Source: Halopseudomonas bauzanensis (GTDB lineage Bacteria > Pseudomonadota > Gammaproteobacteria > Pseudomonadales > Pseudomonadaceae). Taken from it: DNA of 64,000 bases. The position numbers and the translations under genes are program-made. Positions 44,263-53,724 of this stretch are shown here, one piece after another. Location: assembly GCF_900114735.1 (NCBI RefSeq), contig NZ_FOUA01000007.1:82083-146082 (forward strand), given 5' to 3'. The notes below the pieces were generated by a model. It ran no database searches. It worked only from the letters and a program-made list of their open reading frames with translations, and was not told where the DNA came from. Numbering within the stretch: position 1 is the first letter of the stretch; the number at the start of each line of letters is the position of its first letter.

Positions 44263-45516
44263 CTACTCCTCGACAAGGAACTGTTTCGCCTTGGTCAGCG
44301 CCTCGAACAGACGATCGATATCGGCTCTGGTGTTGTAGAAACAGAAACTGGCGCGCACTGTGCCAGGGATACCCAACTGGTCCATGATCGGCTGGGCGCA
44401 ATGGTTGCCGGTTCGCACCGCGACGCCCTGCTGATCCAGCAGCATGCCCACATCGTGGGGGTGGGTGCCGTCCATGAGAAAGCTCAGGACCCCGGTGCGC
44501 TTGGCTGACGTGCCCACCAGGGTAATTCCGGGCATGGCCCGGGCCTTGGCTTCGGCGTATTCCAGCAGTTCCTGCTCATGCCGTTCGGCCCCTTCGCGAT
44601 CGAGGCTCTGCAGATAATCCACCGCAGCGCCCAAGGCGATCACGCCAGCGATATCCGGGGTACCAGCTTCAAATTTGTAAGGCAACTGGTTGTAGGTGGT
44701 ACCGGCAAAGCTGACCGTTTCGATCATTTCACCACCGCCCTGGTATGGCGGCATGGCTTCCAGCAGCTCGGCCTTGCCGTAAAGCACGCCGACGCCGGTC
44801 GGGCCGAACATCTTGTGCGCGGAAAACACATAGAAATCGCAGTCCAGCGCCTGCACGTCCACCTGCAGATGGCTCATGGCCTGAGCGCCATCGATCAGGC
44901 ACAACGCGCCCACCGAGTGGGCCATAAGCACAATCTGTTCCACCGGGTTGACGCTACCCAGGGCGTTGGACACGTGCCCGCAGGCGACCATGCGTACCCG
45001 CGCATCCAGCATGCCCTGCAAGGCATCCAGATCCAGCGTGCCGTCGTTGCTTACCGGAATCGGCTCAACCGTGGCGCCCATCTGCGCGGCGATCATCTGC
45101 CAAGGCACGATGTTGGAGTGGTGCTCCATGGCCGACACCAGAATGCGGTCGCCTTCGCGCAGCTGGCTGCGTCCCCAGCTGGCCGCTACCAGATTGATGC
45201 CTTCCGAGGTGCCACGGGTCCAGATGATCTGCCGCGGCTCGGCGGCATTGATCAGGCCGGCTACCTTGACCCGCGCCTGCTCGAACTTGTCGGTAGCGCG
45301 CTCAGCCAGGGCATGGGCACCGCGGTGGACGTTGCTGTTGTCCTTGCGGTAGTAATCGACGATCGCCTGGATCACCGCCTCAGGCTTCTGCGTGGTGGCA
45401 GCGTTATCCAGGTACACCAGCGGTTTGCCATGAACATCCTGCTGCAGGATCGGAAAATCCTGCCGCACCAGTTCGGCATTGAACGTGCTGCGCCGGTCGA
45501 TGGCCAAATCATTCAT
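44263..45516 (-). CDS. sufS: SufS cysteine desulfurase (group II)
   Basis: This 417-residue PLP enzyme converts cysteine to alanine and a protein-bound persulfide. The PLP lysine is in FSAHKMFGPTGVG, the catalytic cysteine in VAVRTGNHCAQP, and YLDNAATTQKP is the opening family block. The ATG at 45516 lies inside the last codons of sufD (8-base overlap), so the genes are translationally coupled. Fourteen further upstream codons are open but overlap more of sufD and are unlikely. Confidence 0.96.
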   Translation of the reverse strand: MNDLAIDRRSTFNAELVRQDFPILQQDVHGKPLVYLDNAATTQKPEAVIQAIVDYYRKDNSNVHRGAHALAERATDKFEQARVKVAGLINAAEPRQIIWTRGTSEGINLVAASWGRSQLREGDRILVSAMEHHSNIVPWQMIAAQMGATVEPIPVSNDGTLDLDALQGMLDARVRMVACGHVSNALGSVNPVEQIVLMAHSVGALCLIDGAQAMSHLQVDVQALDCDFYVFSAHKMFGPTGVGVLYGKAELLEAMPPYQGGGEMIETVSFAGTTYNQLPYKFEAGTPDIAGVIALGAAVDYLQSLDREGAERHEQELLEYAEAKARAMPGITLVGTSAKRTGVLSFLMDGTHPHDVGMLLDQQGVAVRTGNHCAQPIMDQLGIPGTVRASFCFYNTRADIDRLFEALTKAKQFLVEE

Positions 45517-46822
45517 AACGCATCTGTCCCAGCTCGTCGCCCTGAGGGCTTTCACCAAACAGGGTGGTCAGGCGCGGCCGCAGGTAGTCCTGAATTGCCT
45601 GCTCAGGCACTTCATTGAGCAACTCATTGATGAAGCCAAAGCTGAGCATGCGCACCGCATCGGCGCGGGTAACGCCACGACTCTGCAGATAGAACACCGA
45701 GGTCTCGTCCAATTGGGCAATGGTTGCACCATGGGCGCAGCGAACATCGTCGGCGTAGATCTCCAGCTCCGGCTTGGTATTGATCTCGGCCGTCGGCGAA
45801 GTCAGCAGGTTCTTGTTGCTGAGCTCGGCCAGGGTCTTCTGGGCATCCTGATGAATATGGATGCGCCCATTGAACACGGCCTTGGCCGAGTCACCGATGA
45901 TGCCGCGGAACACTTCGTCGGTGGTGCAATTGGGCACGCGGTGCTCGACGTTGGTGTGATAGTCGATCAACTGTTTGTTGCGCGGCAGGTAAACGCCGTT
46001 GAGCCCCAGGTGCGCACCTTCGCCACGATGATTGACGTGGTAGTCGATACGCTTGAGCCGGCTGCCCTGTGCCAGGGTAAAGCCGAGAAAGCGGGCGTCG
46101 CGGTGCAGGTCGATGTGCACGCCACCGACGTGCAGCAGATCTTCCTGTTCCAGGTTGATCCGGTAATGCTGAATCTGCGCGTTGTTGCCTACCACCACTT
46201 CGGTGTGACTGTTGACGAACAGGTTCTGCTTTTCGCTGCCGGACACGTAATGTTCGATCAGCTCGGCCTCGCTGTTGTCCTCCAGCACCACCAGCACCCG
46301 CTGGCTGCTGACCGCCGGCTGCGCTTCTGGCGTGGCGACGTTGAGGATGTACACCGGCTTCTCCAGCCGGGCGCCGCGGGGCACGTGCAGCAAGATGCCG
46401 TCAGTGGCCCAGGCGTCGCTCAGGGCGACAAACAGGTGCTCGCCGGTATTGGCAACCGTACCCAGGTGCTGGCGGATCAGCGCCTGCTGGCTGGCATCCG
46501 CCTCGCTGAAGCGGACTACCCCGGCGGGCAGTTCACTGGAATGCTCACGGGAAAAATGCCCGTTGATGAAGACCAGGCGGGTGGCGTCCAGGGCAATCGG
46601 ATCGATCGCCTGCTGCCAGGCGCAGTCGTCGACGCTGGCCCACTGGGCCGGGGTGTCAGTCTGCAACGGGTTCAGAGAGGTGTATTTCCATGCCTCGGTC
46701 TTGCGGGTCGGCCATTTGGCGGTCGACCAGACGTCAGTACCCCGCGCGCGCAGCGCAGTCAGCCACTCGGGGCTTTGCTGCTCTGCGGCCAGCGTCAGGG
46801 CCTGTTGTTGAAAATCGGACAT
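45509..46822 (-). CDS. sufD: SufD, Fe-S scaffold subunit
   Basis: This 437-residue subunit of the SufBC2D scaffold has a beta-helix core with LEDNSEAELIEHYVSG and the C-terminal EIYADDVRCAHGATIAQLDE, containing the conserved C and H at the SufB-SufD interface. Two bases separate it from sufC. Confidence 0.95.
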   Translation of the reverse strand: MSDFQQQALTLAAEQQSPEWLTALRARGTDVWSTAKWPTRKTEAWKYTSLNPLQTDTPAQWASVDDCAWQQAIDPIALDATRLVFINGHFSREHSSELPAGVVRFSEADASQQALIRQHLGTVANTGEHLFVALSDAWATDGILLHVPRGARLEKPVYILNVATPEAQPAVSSQRVLVVLEDNSEAELIEHYVSGSEKQNLFVNSHTEVVVGNNAQIQHYRINLEQEDLLHVGGVHIDLHRDARFLGFTLAQGSRLKRIDYHVNHRGEGAHLGLNGVYLPRNKQLIDYHTNVEHRVPNCTTDEVFRGIIGDSAKAVFNGRIHIHQDAQKTLAELSNKNLLTSPTAEINTKPELEIYADDVRCAHGATIAQLDETSVFYLQSRGVTRADAVRMLSFGFINELLNEVPEQAIQDYLRPRLTTLFGESPQGDELGQMRYE

Positions 46823-46824
46823 AT

Positions 46825-47574
46825 TCAGCCTTCTCCATTTTCCAGCCAGCCATAGCCCTTGGCTTCCAGCTCCAGCGCCAGCTCCTTGGTGCCGGACTTG
46901 ACGATGCGGCCACCAGCCAGAACGTGCACATAATCAGGCACGATGTAATCCAGCAGACGCTGATAGTGGGTGACGACAATGAAGCTGCGTTTGCCGTCGC
47001 GCATGGAGTTCACACCATCGGCGACGACTTGCAGGGCGTCGATGTCCAGACCGGAGTCGGTTTCATCGAGGATGCACAGGTCGGGCTCGAGCAGCATCAT
47101 CTGCATGATCTCGTTCCGCTTCTTCTCACCACCGGAAAAACCTTCGTTGACGCCGCGCTTGAGGAAGCTGGCATCAAGGTCAACCCGCTTGCTGGTTTCG
47201 CGCGCCAGTTTCATGAACTCGACGGCGGACAGCTCCGGCAGTCCGGCATGCTTGCGTTTGGCATCAACCGCGACCTTGAGGAATTCCATGTTACTGACGC
47301 CGGGGATTTCAACGGGGTACTGGAACGCCAGGAAAATACCCTCACGGGCCCGCTCTTCGGTGTCCAGTTCCAGCAGGTCCTGGCCCTTGAACAGCACGCT
47401 GCCGCCGGTTGCTTCATAGCCAGGGCGGCCGGACAGCACGTTGCCGAGGGTGCTTTTGCCGGAGCCGTTCGGCCCCATGATCGCGTGCACCTCACCCGGA
47501 TTGATCTCGATATCCAGCCCCTGGAGGATATCTTTTTCTTCAACTTTAGCGTGCAACCCTTTGATCGATAACAT
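46825..47574 (-). CDS. sufC: SufC, ABC-type ATPase of the Fe-S scaffold
   Basis: This 249-residue cytosolic ATPase has Walker A GPNGSGKST, the signature FSGGEKKRNEI and Walker B CILDETDSGLDID. Binding to SufB and SufD drives cluster assembly. It lies 50 bases after sufB. Confidence 0.97.
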   Translation of the reverse strand: MLSIKGLHAKVEEKDILQGLDIEINPGEVHAIMGPNGSGKSTLGNVLSGRPGYEATGGSVLFKGQDLLELDTEERAREGIFLAFQYPVEIPGVSNMEFLKVAVDAKRKHAGLPELSAVEFMKLARETSKRVDLDASFLKRGVNEGFSGGEKKRNEIMQMMLLEPDLCILDETDSGLDIDALQVVADGVNSMRDGKRSFIVVTHYQRLLDYIVPDYVHVLAGGRIVKSGTKELALELEAKGYGWLENGEG

Positions 47575-47624
47575 ATTTTACGCCTGATAATCTATATGAA
47601 ATGGTCTCGACAGCCTGCGGTGGA

Positions 47625-49061
47625 TCAACCCACCGAACCTTCCAGGCTGACTTCCAGCAACTTGCCTGCTTCCACGGCAAACTCCATCGGCAGCTCCTTG
47701 AAGACCTCGCGGCAGAAGCCGTTGACGATCATCGAGACCGCCTTCTCAGCGTCCAGGCCGCGTTGCTGACAGAGGAACATCTGGTCATCACTGACCTTTG
47801 ACGTGGTCGCCTCGTGTTCGACGACTGCGCTGGGATTCTTGCTCTCGATATACGGGAAGGTATGCGCACCGCAGCGGTCGCCGATCAGCAACGAGTCGCA
47901 CTGGGTAAAATTACGCGCGCCTTCAGCGCCGGGGTTGATGCGCACCAGTCCGCGGTAGGAGCTGTTGCTCTGACCGGCGGAAATCCCTTTGGCAACAATG
48001 GTTGAGCGCGTGTTCTTGCCAAGATGGATCATCTTGGTGCCCGTGTCAGCCTGCTGGAAATTATTGGTCAGCGCGACCGAGTAGAACTCGCCGACACTGT
48101 TGTCACCCTTGAGAATGCAGCTGGGATACTTCCAGGTTACCGCCGAGCCGGTCTCCACCTGGGTCCAGGAAATCTTGGCATTGGTATGGGCAACGCCACG
48201 CTTGGTCACGAAGTTGTAGATACCGCCCTTGCCTTCTGCGTCGCCGGGGTACCAGTTCTGTACCGTGGAATATTTGATCTGGGCACCATCCAGCGCTACC
48301 AGCTCGACCACCGCAGCGTGCAACTGGTTTTCATCACGCATGGGGGCGGTGCAGCCTTCCAGATAACTGACGTGGGAGCCCTCATCAGCAACGATCAAGG
48401 TGCGCTCGAACTGCCCGGTATTCAGTTCATTGATCCGGAAATAAGTGGACAACTCCATGGGGCAGCGTACGCCCTTGGGAATGTAGACAAAGGAGCCATC
48501 GGAGAAAACCGCGGAGTTCAGGGCAGCGTAGTAGTTGTCCTTTTGCGGCACTACGGTCCCCAGATATTGTTTTACCAGATCCGGGAAACGGCGAATGGCC
48601 TCGCTGATCGGACAGAAAATGACGCCCGCCTCTTCCAGTTTCTCGCGGAAGGTGGTGACGACCGATACCGAGTCGAAGACCACATCCATTGCAACGCCAG
48701 CCAGCGCTTCCTGCTCATGCAGCGGAATGCCCAGCTTTTCATAGGTCGCCAACAGCTCCGGATCGACCTCATCCAGACTCTTGGGCCGATCAGCCATGCT
48801 TTTGGGAGCCGAGTAAAAGGAAACGCTCTGGAAGTCGATTTCCGGATAATGTACGTGGGCCCAGGTCGGCTCTTCCATTTCCAGCCAGGCGCGATACGCT
48901 TTCAGCCGCCACTCGAGCATCCATTCAGGCTCTTCCTTACGGGCCGAGATAAAGCGTATGACATTTTCATCAAGGCCAGGCGGCAGCGTGTCGGATTCGA
49001 TATCGGTATAAAAGCCGGCGGCGTAATCCGTCTTGATAAGGTTCTCGACTTCTTGAGTCAC
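47625..49061 (-). CDS. sufB: SufB, Fe-S scaffold subunit
   Basis: This 478-residue core scaffold protein includes the segment [20 protein letters not shown] with the sulfur-accepting cysteine, and the block [20 protein letters not shown]. Full length. The gene follows iscR by 106 bases, with no strong terminator seen between them, so it is probably expressed from the IscR-regulated promoter. Confidence 0.97.
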   Translation of the reverse strand: MTQEVENLIKTDYAAGFYTDIESDTLPPGLDENVIRFISARKEEPEWMLEWRLKAYRAWLEMEEPTWAHVHYPEIDFQSVSFYSAPKSMADRPKSLDEVDPELLATYEKLGIPLHEQEALAGVAMDVVFDSVSVVTTFREKLEEAGVIFCPISEAIRRFPDLVKQYLGTVVPQKDNYYAALNSAVFSDGSFVYIPKGVRCPMELSTYFRINELNTGQFERTLIVADEGSHVSYLEGCTAPMRDENQLHAAVVELVALDGAQIKYSTVQNWYPGDAEGKGGIYNFVTKRGVAHTNAKISWTQVETGSAVTWKYPSCILKGDNSVGEFYSVALTNNFQQADTGTKMIHLGKNTRSTIVAKGISAGQSNSSYRGLVRINPGAEGARNFTQCDSLLIGDRCGAHTFPYIESKNPSAVVEHEATTSKVSDDQMFLCQQRGLDAEKAVSMIVNGFCREVFKELPMEFAVEAGKLLEVSLEGSVG

Positions 49062-49167
49062 GGTATCACCTCAGTCCCGCAGTCAACGTCATGGCGGTGG
49101 CTGCATTGTATGTCAGGCTGCAATGCCTCTTCGGGCACTGCTCTCTAGTTCGTACGGCCAGCGGCCG

Positions 49168-49653
49168 TCAGATGATGCGTTCCAGGTTGATAGCGTCCTG
49201 GTTGGCGTTGGCGCAGGCTCCCTTATCCTGCCGGGTGCGTACGCGCTGAATATCTTCACGTGAAACCAGGTCGGCAAGGGTTATATCGCCGAGGAACTGG
49301 CGCAGACGCTCGCTCAGGTCCGTCCACAGGTAATGGGTCAGGCAGACGTCCCCATGTTGGCAATCCCCCTTGCCCAGACACCGGGTCGCGTCCATGGAAT
49401 CGTTCACGGCCTCGACGATCTGTGCCACATTGATGGACGCAGCGCCCCCCGCCAGACGATACCCCCCGCCGGGTCCGCGCACGCTCTCTACCAATTTGCT
49501 GCGCCGCAGCTTGGCGAAGAGTTGCTCCAGATAGGACACCGACACACCCTGGCGCAGAGAAATATCTGCCAGCGTAATGGGTCCTTGGTCCTCGTGAAGG
49601 GCCAGATCCAGCATGGCTGTAACCGCGTAGCGGCCTTTGGTGGTCAGACGCAT
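49168..49653 (-). CDS. iscR: IscR-type Rrf2 regulator heading the suf operon
   Basis: This 161-residue regulator has an N-terminal winged helix ([20 protein letters not shown], then [29 protein letters not shown]). The cluster-binding residues are in [20 protein letters not shown], giving three cysteines and the histidine of the (Cys)3(His) [2Fe-2S] site typical of IscR. Its own promoter has a near-consensus type 1 IscR site, which implies autorepression. Here it controls a SUF operon instead of the usual isc genes. Confidence 0.95.
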   Translation of the reverse strand: MRLTTKGRYAVTAMLDLALHEDQGPITLADISLRQGVSVSYLEQLFAKLRRSKLVESVRGPGGGYRLAGGAASINVAQIVEAVNDSMDATRCLGKGDCQHGDVCLTHYLWTDLSERLRQFLGDITLADLVSREDIQRVRTRQDKGACANANQDAINLERII

Positions 49654-49686
49654 AGAGCACCCGTGTCAGGTTTGCACATGGGCAGA

Positions 49687-49715
49687 ACTATGCAATATCC
49701 CACTGTTTTAGTCAA
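49687..49715 (-). promoter_or_regulatory. Promoter of the iscR-suf operon
   Basis: On the minus strand, TTGACT (49715-49710) and CATAGT (49692-49687) are 17 bases apart. The -35 box lies inside the IscR operator. Confidence 0.65.
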
Positions 49716-49719
49716 GTAT
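49695..49719 (-). promoter_or_regulatory. Type 1 IscR operator
   Basis: The 25-base site agrees with 23 positions of the E. coli type 1 consensus ATASYYGACTRWWWYAGTCRRSTAT as I recall it; mismatches are at positions 19 and 22. It covers the -35 box and spacer of the iscR promoter, placed for repression by [2Fe-2S]-IscR. Confidence 0.82.
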
Positions 49720-49944
49720 TACCCCTTCCGGGGACAGAAATGCTGGCACCACGCCTGCGCCACGTTGCCAGACCGGGCGCGGCTGATTTTCCGCAGCATA
49801 GTATAGAGTTATTGCCTGAACGCTTGAAGTGAAAGCAGACGCATGTTTTGCTTGGTAAATTCGCTCAAACAGCTGATACAAATGCGAATTACGTGTATTG
49901 TTTCGACACTTTCAAGATTATGTCCCAGCAGGAGTCCTGATCAA

Positions 49945-51378
49945 ATGAGCCATGAAAAACAATTCTATATCAACGGCCAATGGGTAGAGCCCAAGGGTGA
50001 CCGTACCGTTGATGTGATCAACCCCGCCACGGAAGAGGTCGTTGCCACCATCGCTCTGGGTAATGAAGAAGATGTCAACATTGCTGTGGCTGCGGCGCGC
50101 AAGGCATTCGACACCTACTCACAGACCAGTCGTGAAGAGCGCATCGCCCTATTGGAGCGCATTCTCGAGATCTATCAGCGTCGCTCCGAGGAATTCGCCC
50201 AGGCGATCTCCCTTGAGATGGGCGCACCGGCCAAGCTGTCGAAATACGCCCAGGCTCCTTCCGGCACCGGCCATTTTGCTGCCGCACTGAAGGCGCTCAA
50301 GGAGTTCGAGTTCGAAGAGCGCATCGGTAACACCCTCGTGGTCAAGGAGCCAGTCGGTGTCTGCGGCCTGATCACTCCCTGGAACTGGCCGATCAATCAG
50401 TTGGCCTGCAAGATCGCTCCTGCCCTGGCCACTGGCTGCACCATGGTATTGAAGCCTTCCGAAGTCGCCCCCCTATCCGCCCTGCTGCTGGCCGAAGTGC
50501 TGGACGAAGCCGGTGTGCCGGCGGGGGTGTTCAACCTGGTCAATGGTGACGGTCCGACCGTAGGTTCGACCATGTCTGCGCACCCGGATATCGACATGAT
50601 GTCCTTCACTGGCTCCACCGGTGCTGGTCGCCAGGTCATGAAGAACGGTGCCGAGACCATCAAGCGCGTCGCGCTGGAGTTGGGCGGAAAATCGGCCAAC
50701 ATCCTGTTGGATGATGCCAACTTCGAAAAAACCGTTGCCCATGGTGTCATGTCCTGCATGAACAACAGTGGACAGTCCTGCAATGCGCCTACCCGCCTGC
50801 TGGTCCCCAACAGCCGCATGGATGAAGTAGCTGCCATTGCCAAGGCTGTCGCTGCCAAGGTCAAGGCAGGAGCCCCCGATGCACCGGACACCACCATCGG
50901 TCCGGTGGTATCCAAGGCCCAGTGGAGCAAGATCCAGGATCTGATCGCCAAGGGCATCGAAGAAGGTGCCAACCTGGTTGTCGGCGGCACCGGTCGTCCT
51001 GAGGGTCTGGACAAGGGCTACTACGTACAACCGACCATCTTCAGCCATGTAACCACCGATATGACCATTGCCCGGGAGGAAATCTTCGGGCCGGTACTGT
51101 CGATCATTGGTTACGAGAACGAAGAAGACGCCATTCGCATCGCCAACGATACCCGCTACGGTTTGTCCGGTTACGTTTCTTCAGCGGAACTGGATCGCGC
51201 CCGCAACGTCGCCCGCCAGATCCGTACCGGCATGGTTCATTTGAACGGCGCCCCGCTGGATAACAACGCCCCCTTCGGTGGTTACAAGGAATCCGGCAAC
51301 GGCCGCGAGTGGGGCCACTATGGCTTCGAAGACTTCCTCGAAGTGAAATCCATCTTCGGTTATTACGCCGAGAAGTGA
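49945..51378 (+). CDS. NAD(P)-dependent aldehyde dehydrogenase
   Basis: This 477-residue ALDH-superfamily enzyme oxidises an aldehyde to a carboxylic acid. The fold motifs are PWNWPINQLACKIAPALATG, the NAD-binding FTGSTGAGR and the catalytic glutamate in ALELGGKSANI. The catalytic cysteine is in NNSGQSCNAPTRLLV. The substrate is not evident; the sequence resembles broad betaine-aldehyde-like or medium-chain ALDHs. The ATG at 49945 follows AGCAGGAGTCCTGATCAA; 34 more upstream codons are open but not family-like. It is divergent from iscR. Confidence 0.92.
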   Translation: MSHEKQFYINGQWVEPKGDRTVDVINPATEEVVATIALGNEEDVNIAVAAARKAFDTYSQTSREERIALLERILEIYQRRSEEFAQAISLEMGAPAKLSKYAQAPSGTGHFAAALKALKEFEFEERIGNTLVVKEPVGVCGLITPWNWPINQLACKIAPALATGCTMVLKPSEVAPLSALLLAEVLDEAGVPAGVFNLVNGDGPTVGSTMSAHPDIDMMSFTGSTGAGRQVMKNGAETIKRVALELGGKSANILLDDANFEKTVAHGVMSCMNNSGQSCNAPTRLLVPNSRMDEVAAIAKAVAAKVKAGAPDAPDTTIGPVVSKAQWSKIQDLIAKGIEEGANLVVGGTGRPEGLDKGYYVQPTIFSHVTTDMTIAREEIFGPVLSIIGYENEEDAIRIANDTRYGLSGYVSSAELDRARNVARQIRTGMVHLNGAPLDNNAPFGGYKESGNGREWGHYGFEDFLEVKSIFGYYAEK

Positions 51379-51384
51379 TTTCCA

Positions 51385-51399
51385 GGGGGACTTTCCCCC
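51385..51399 (+). terminator. Small hairpin after the aldehyde dehydrogenase gene
   Basis: GGGGGA and TCCCCC pair around CTT, seven bases after the stop, followed by CTTTG. A weak terminator. Confidence 0.5.
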
Positions 51400-51413
51400 C
51401 TTTGAAGGTACCG

Positions 51414-51475
51414 GTGGGAGCGGGCTCGCCCGCGAAGGGTTGCAGCAGCCCATTCGCGGCCAAGGCCGCTCCCAC
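51414..51475. repeat. Inverted pair of Pseudomonas-type REP elements
   Basis: GTGGGAGCGGGCTCGCCCGC and onward (51414-51436) and the inverted TTCGCGGCCAAGGCCGCTCC and onward (51453-51475) face each other across 16 bases. Both have the GTGGGAGCGG head and inner palindrome of REP sequences abundant between genes in Pseudomonas. No REP-associated transposase is nearby. Confidence 0.85.
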
Positions 51476-51637
51476 CGAGCCTGCTCCCGCAAACCCATCC
51501 CCCCAATTAGCCGCTTGAAAGCCTGAAGCTGGTGCTTGCCGGCATCGCTATTGGATCGGCGAGCTCGACATTTCCAGGATTTGCTAGTCTGAACCTGAGG
51601 CATCGTTATCGGATGCATGATCAAGGGGCGGATTGGT

Positions 51638-53671
51638 ATGGCGCACGTTCGTGGGTTCTTCGTCTGGATGTTGACCGGCCTGATACTGCTGGCGGCGGCG
51701 CTGACCTTGTTCCTGGTGCTGTTCGACTGGAACCTGCTCAAACCAACCATTAATGATCGGGTTTCCGAGGCGCTGGATCGACCCTTCGCCATCGAAGGCG
51801 ACCTGGCAGTGGCCTGGCGCCGAGAGCCGGAAACGAACGGCTGGCGGGCCTGGGTGCCGTGGCCGCACATCGCCGCCGAACACATGGTGCTGGGCAATCC
51901 GGAATGGGCCGAAGGCGACACCTTCGTCAGTCTGGAGCGGGTGGAGTTGCGACTGGCGCCCTTGCCGCTATTGCGCAAGATCGTCAGCATCCCCCGCATC
52001 GACGTGCAAGCCCCGAATGCCGATCTGCAGCGCCTGGCCGACGGGCGCAACAACTGGACCTTCGGTCTGGGCAACGACGAAAGCGATCCATCCGAACCCG
52101 CATCCTGGGTCCTGGATATCGGCACCATTGGTTTCGATCAGGGCCAGATAAGGATCGACGATGCGATCAGCAGGCTTCAACTCGATTTGCAGGTCGACCC
52201 GCTGGGTGAACCCATCGCCTTCAGCGAAATCATTGGCGAGCAGGAGCAATCAGATGCGGCTGCGCCGCAGGATTATGTCTTCGCCTGGCGCGCCGAGGGT
52301 CGCTATCAAGGGCAGGCGGTACAAGGCGAAGGCAAGATTGGCGGCCTGTTGGCACTGCAGGATGCCACGCTGCCATTCCCACTGCAGGCGGATGTCCGCG
52401 CTGGCTCCACCCGCATCCGTCTCGCTGGCACCCTGACCGATCCGCAGAACCTGGGCGCACTGGACCTGAACCTGCGCCTGTCGGGTACCAGCCTGGGCAA
52501 CCTGTATCCCCTGACCGGGGTAACCTTACCTGACAGCCCACCCTACTCCACCGATGGCCGGCTGAGCGCCGAATTGCAGGCCGTCGAGGGCGCTACCTAC
52601 CGCTATCAGGACTTCAGTGGACGTATCGGCGACAGCGATATCCACGGCGACCTGACGTATGTCGCCGGTCAACCCCGGCCCAAGCTGTCCGGCAGTGTGG
52701 TATCCAACCAACTGCTGTTCAGCGACCTGGCTCCCTTGATCGGGGCCGACTCCAACGCCGAGAAAGAGGCCCGCGGCAGCGATGTTCGACAGCCAGCGGA
52801 CAAGGTATTACCGGTCGAAGAGTTCCGCACCGAACGCTGGCGGACGATGGATGCCGATGTGCGCGTGCGCGGTAAGCGCATCGTACACAGCGAACAATTG
52901 CCGATCACCGATCTGGATGCCCACGTATTGCTGGACGATGGCCTGCTGCGCCTGGCGCCGCTGAAATTCGGCATGGCCGGCGGCACGCTGGAGGCCGACA
53001 TCGAGCTCGACGGCGCCAACACCCCGCTGCAAGGTCAGGCGAAGCTGAATGCGCGGCACTTCAAGCTCAAGCAACTGGCGCCCAGCTTCGCGCCGATGCA
53101 GACCAGCCTGGGCGAGCTCAACGGCGACGCCGATCTGCGCGGCAGTGGTAATTCGGTGGCGGCGCTGCTGGGCAGTGCCGATGGCGCAGTACGGCTGGTG
53201 ATCAACGACGGCACGGTTAGCCGTGGCCTGATGGAGATTGCCGGGCTCAACGTGGGCAACTACCTGATGGGCAGGCTGTTCGGCGACGAGGAGGTGCGAA
53301 TCAACTGCGCAGTGGCCGACCTGGCTCTCGAGGATGGGCTGATGAGCACGCCGCTGTTCGTGATCGACACCGAGAATGCGCTGATCCAGATTGATGGCAC
53401 GGTGAATTTTGCCAGCGAGGAGCTGGACCTGGACATTTCTCCTGACTCCAAGGGCATGCGCATTATCTCCCTGCGCTCGCCGCTGTACGTCCAGGGTACC
53501 TTCAGTGAACCTCGTCCCGGCGTACATGCCGGACCACTGGCCCTGCGCGGCGCCGGGATGCTGGCACTGGGCTCGCTGACACCAGCCGCCGCACTGCTGG
53601 CACTGATCGCGCCCAGCGGCGAGCAGGCCAATCAGTGTGGAGAGTTTCTGCAACAGATGCGCGCGGAATAA
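51638..53671 (+). CDS. AsmA-family protein (YhjG/YicH-like)
   Basis: This 677-residue inner-membrane-anchored periplasmic protein has an N-terminal helix (about 5-30) followed by the AsmA signature LLKPTINDRVSEALDRPFAIEGDL and a long beta-rich body. The C-terminal AsmA block LGELNGDADLRGSGNSVAALLGSADGAV is present. Such proteins act in lipid transfer or control of outer-membrane assembly, as TamB does. The ATG at 51638 has AAGGGG ten bases upstream; ATG at 51617 would add seven residues. It is convergent with pntB across a strong terminator. Confidence 0.88.
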   Translation: MAHVRGFFVWMLTGLILLAAALTLFLVLFDWNLLKPTINDRVSEALDRPFAIEGDLAVAWRREPETNGWRAWVPWPHIAAEHMVLGNPEWAEGDTFVSLERVELRLAPLPLLRKIVSIPRIDVQAPNADLQRLADGRNNWTFGLGNDESDPSEPASWVLDIGTIGFDQGQIRIDDAISRLQLDLQVDPLGEPIAFSEIIGEQEQSDAAAPQDYVFAWRAEGRYQGQAVQGEGKIGGLLALQDATLPFPLQADVRAGSTRIRLAGTLTDPQNLGALDLNLRLSGTSLGNLYPLTGVTLPDSPPYSTDGRLSAELQAVEGATYRYQDFSGRIGDSDIHGDLTYVAGQPRPKLSGSVVSNQLLFSDLAPLIGADSNAEKEARGSDVRQPADKVLPVEEFRTERWRTMDADVRVRGKRIVHSEQLPITDLDAHVLLDDGLLRLAPLKFGMAGGTLEADIELDGANTPLQGQAKLNARHFKLKQLAPSFAPMQTSLGELNGDADLRGSGNSVAALLGSADGAVRLVINDGTVSRGLMEIAGLNVGNYLMGRLFGDEEVRINCAVADLALEDGLMSTPLFVIDTENALIQIDGTVNFASEELDLDISPDSKGMRIISLRSPLYVQGTFSEPRPGVHAGPLALRGAGMLALGSLTPAAALLALIAPSGEQANQCGEFLQQMRAE

Positions 53672-53673
53672 AA

Positions 53674-53703
53674 AAAGGGGCTTCGCGTTAACGAAGCCCC
53701 TTT
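53674..53703. terminator. Bidirectional terminator between asmA-like gene and pntB
   Basis: AAAGGGGCTTCG (53674-53685) and CGAAGCCCCTTT (53692-53703) form a perfect 12-bp stem with a CGTTAA loop and A/T flanks. Confidence 0.9.
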
Positions 53704-53724
53704 CTGTTTCCGCTCAGGACAGAA

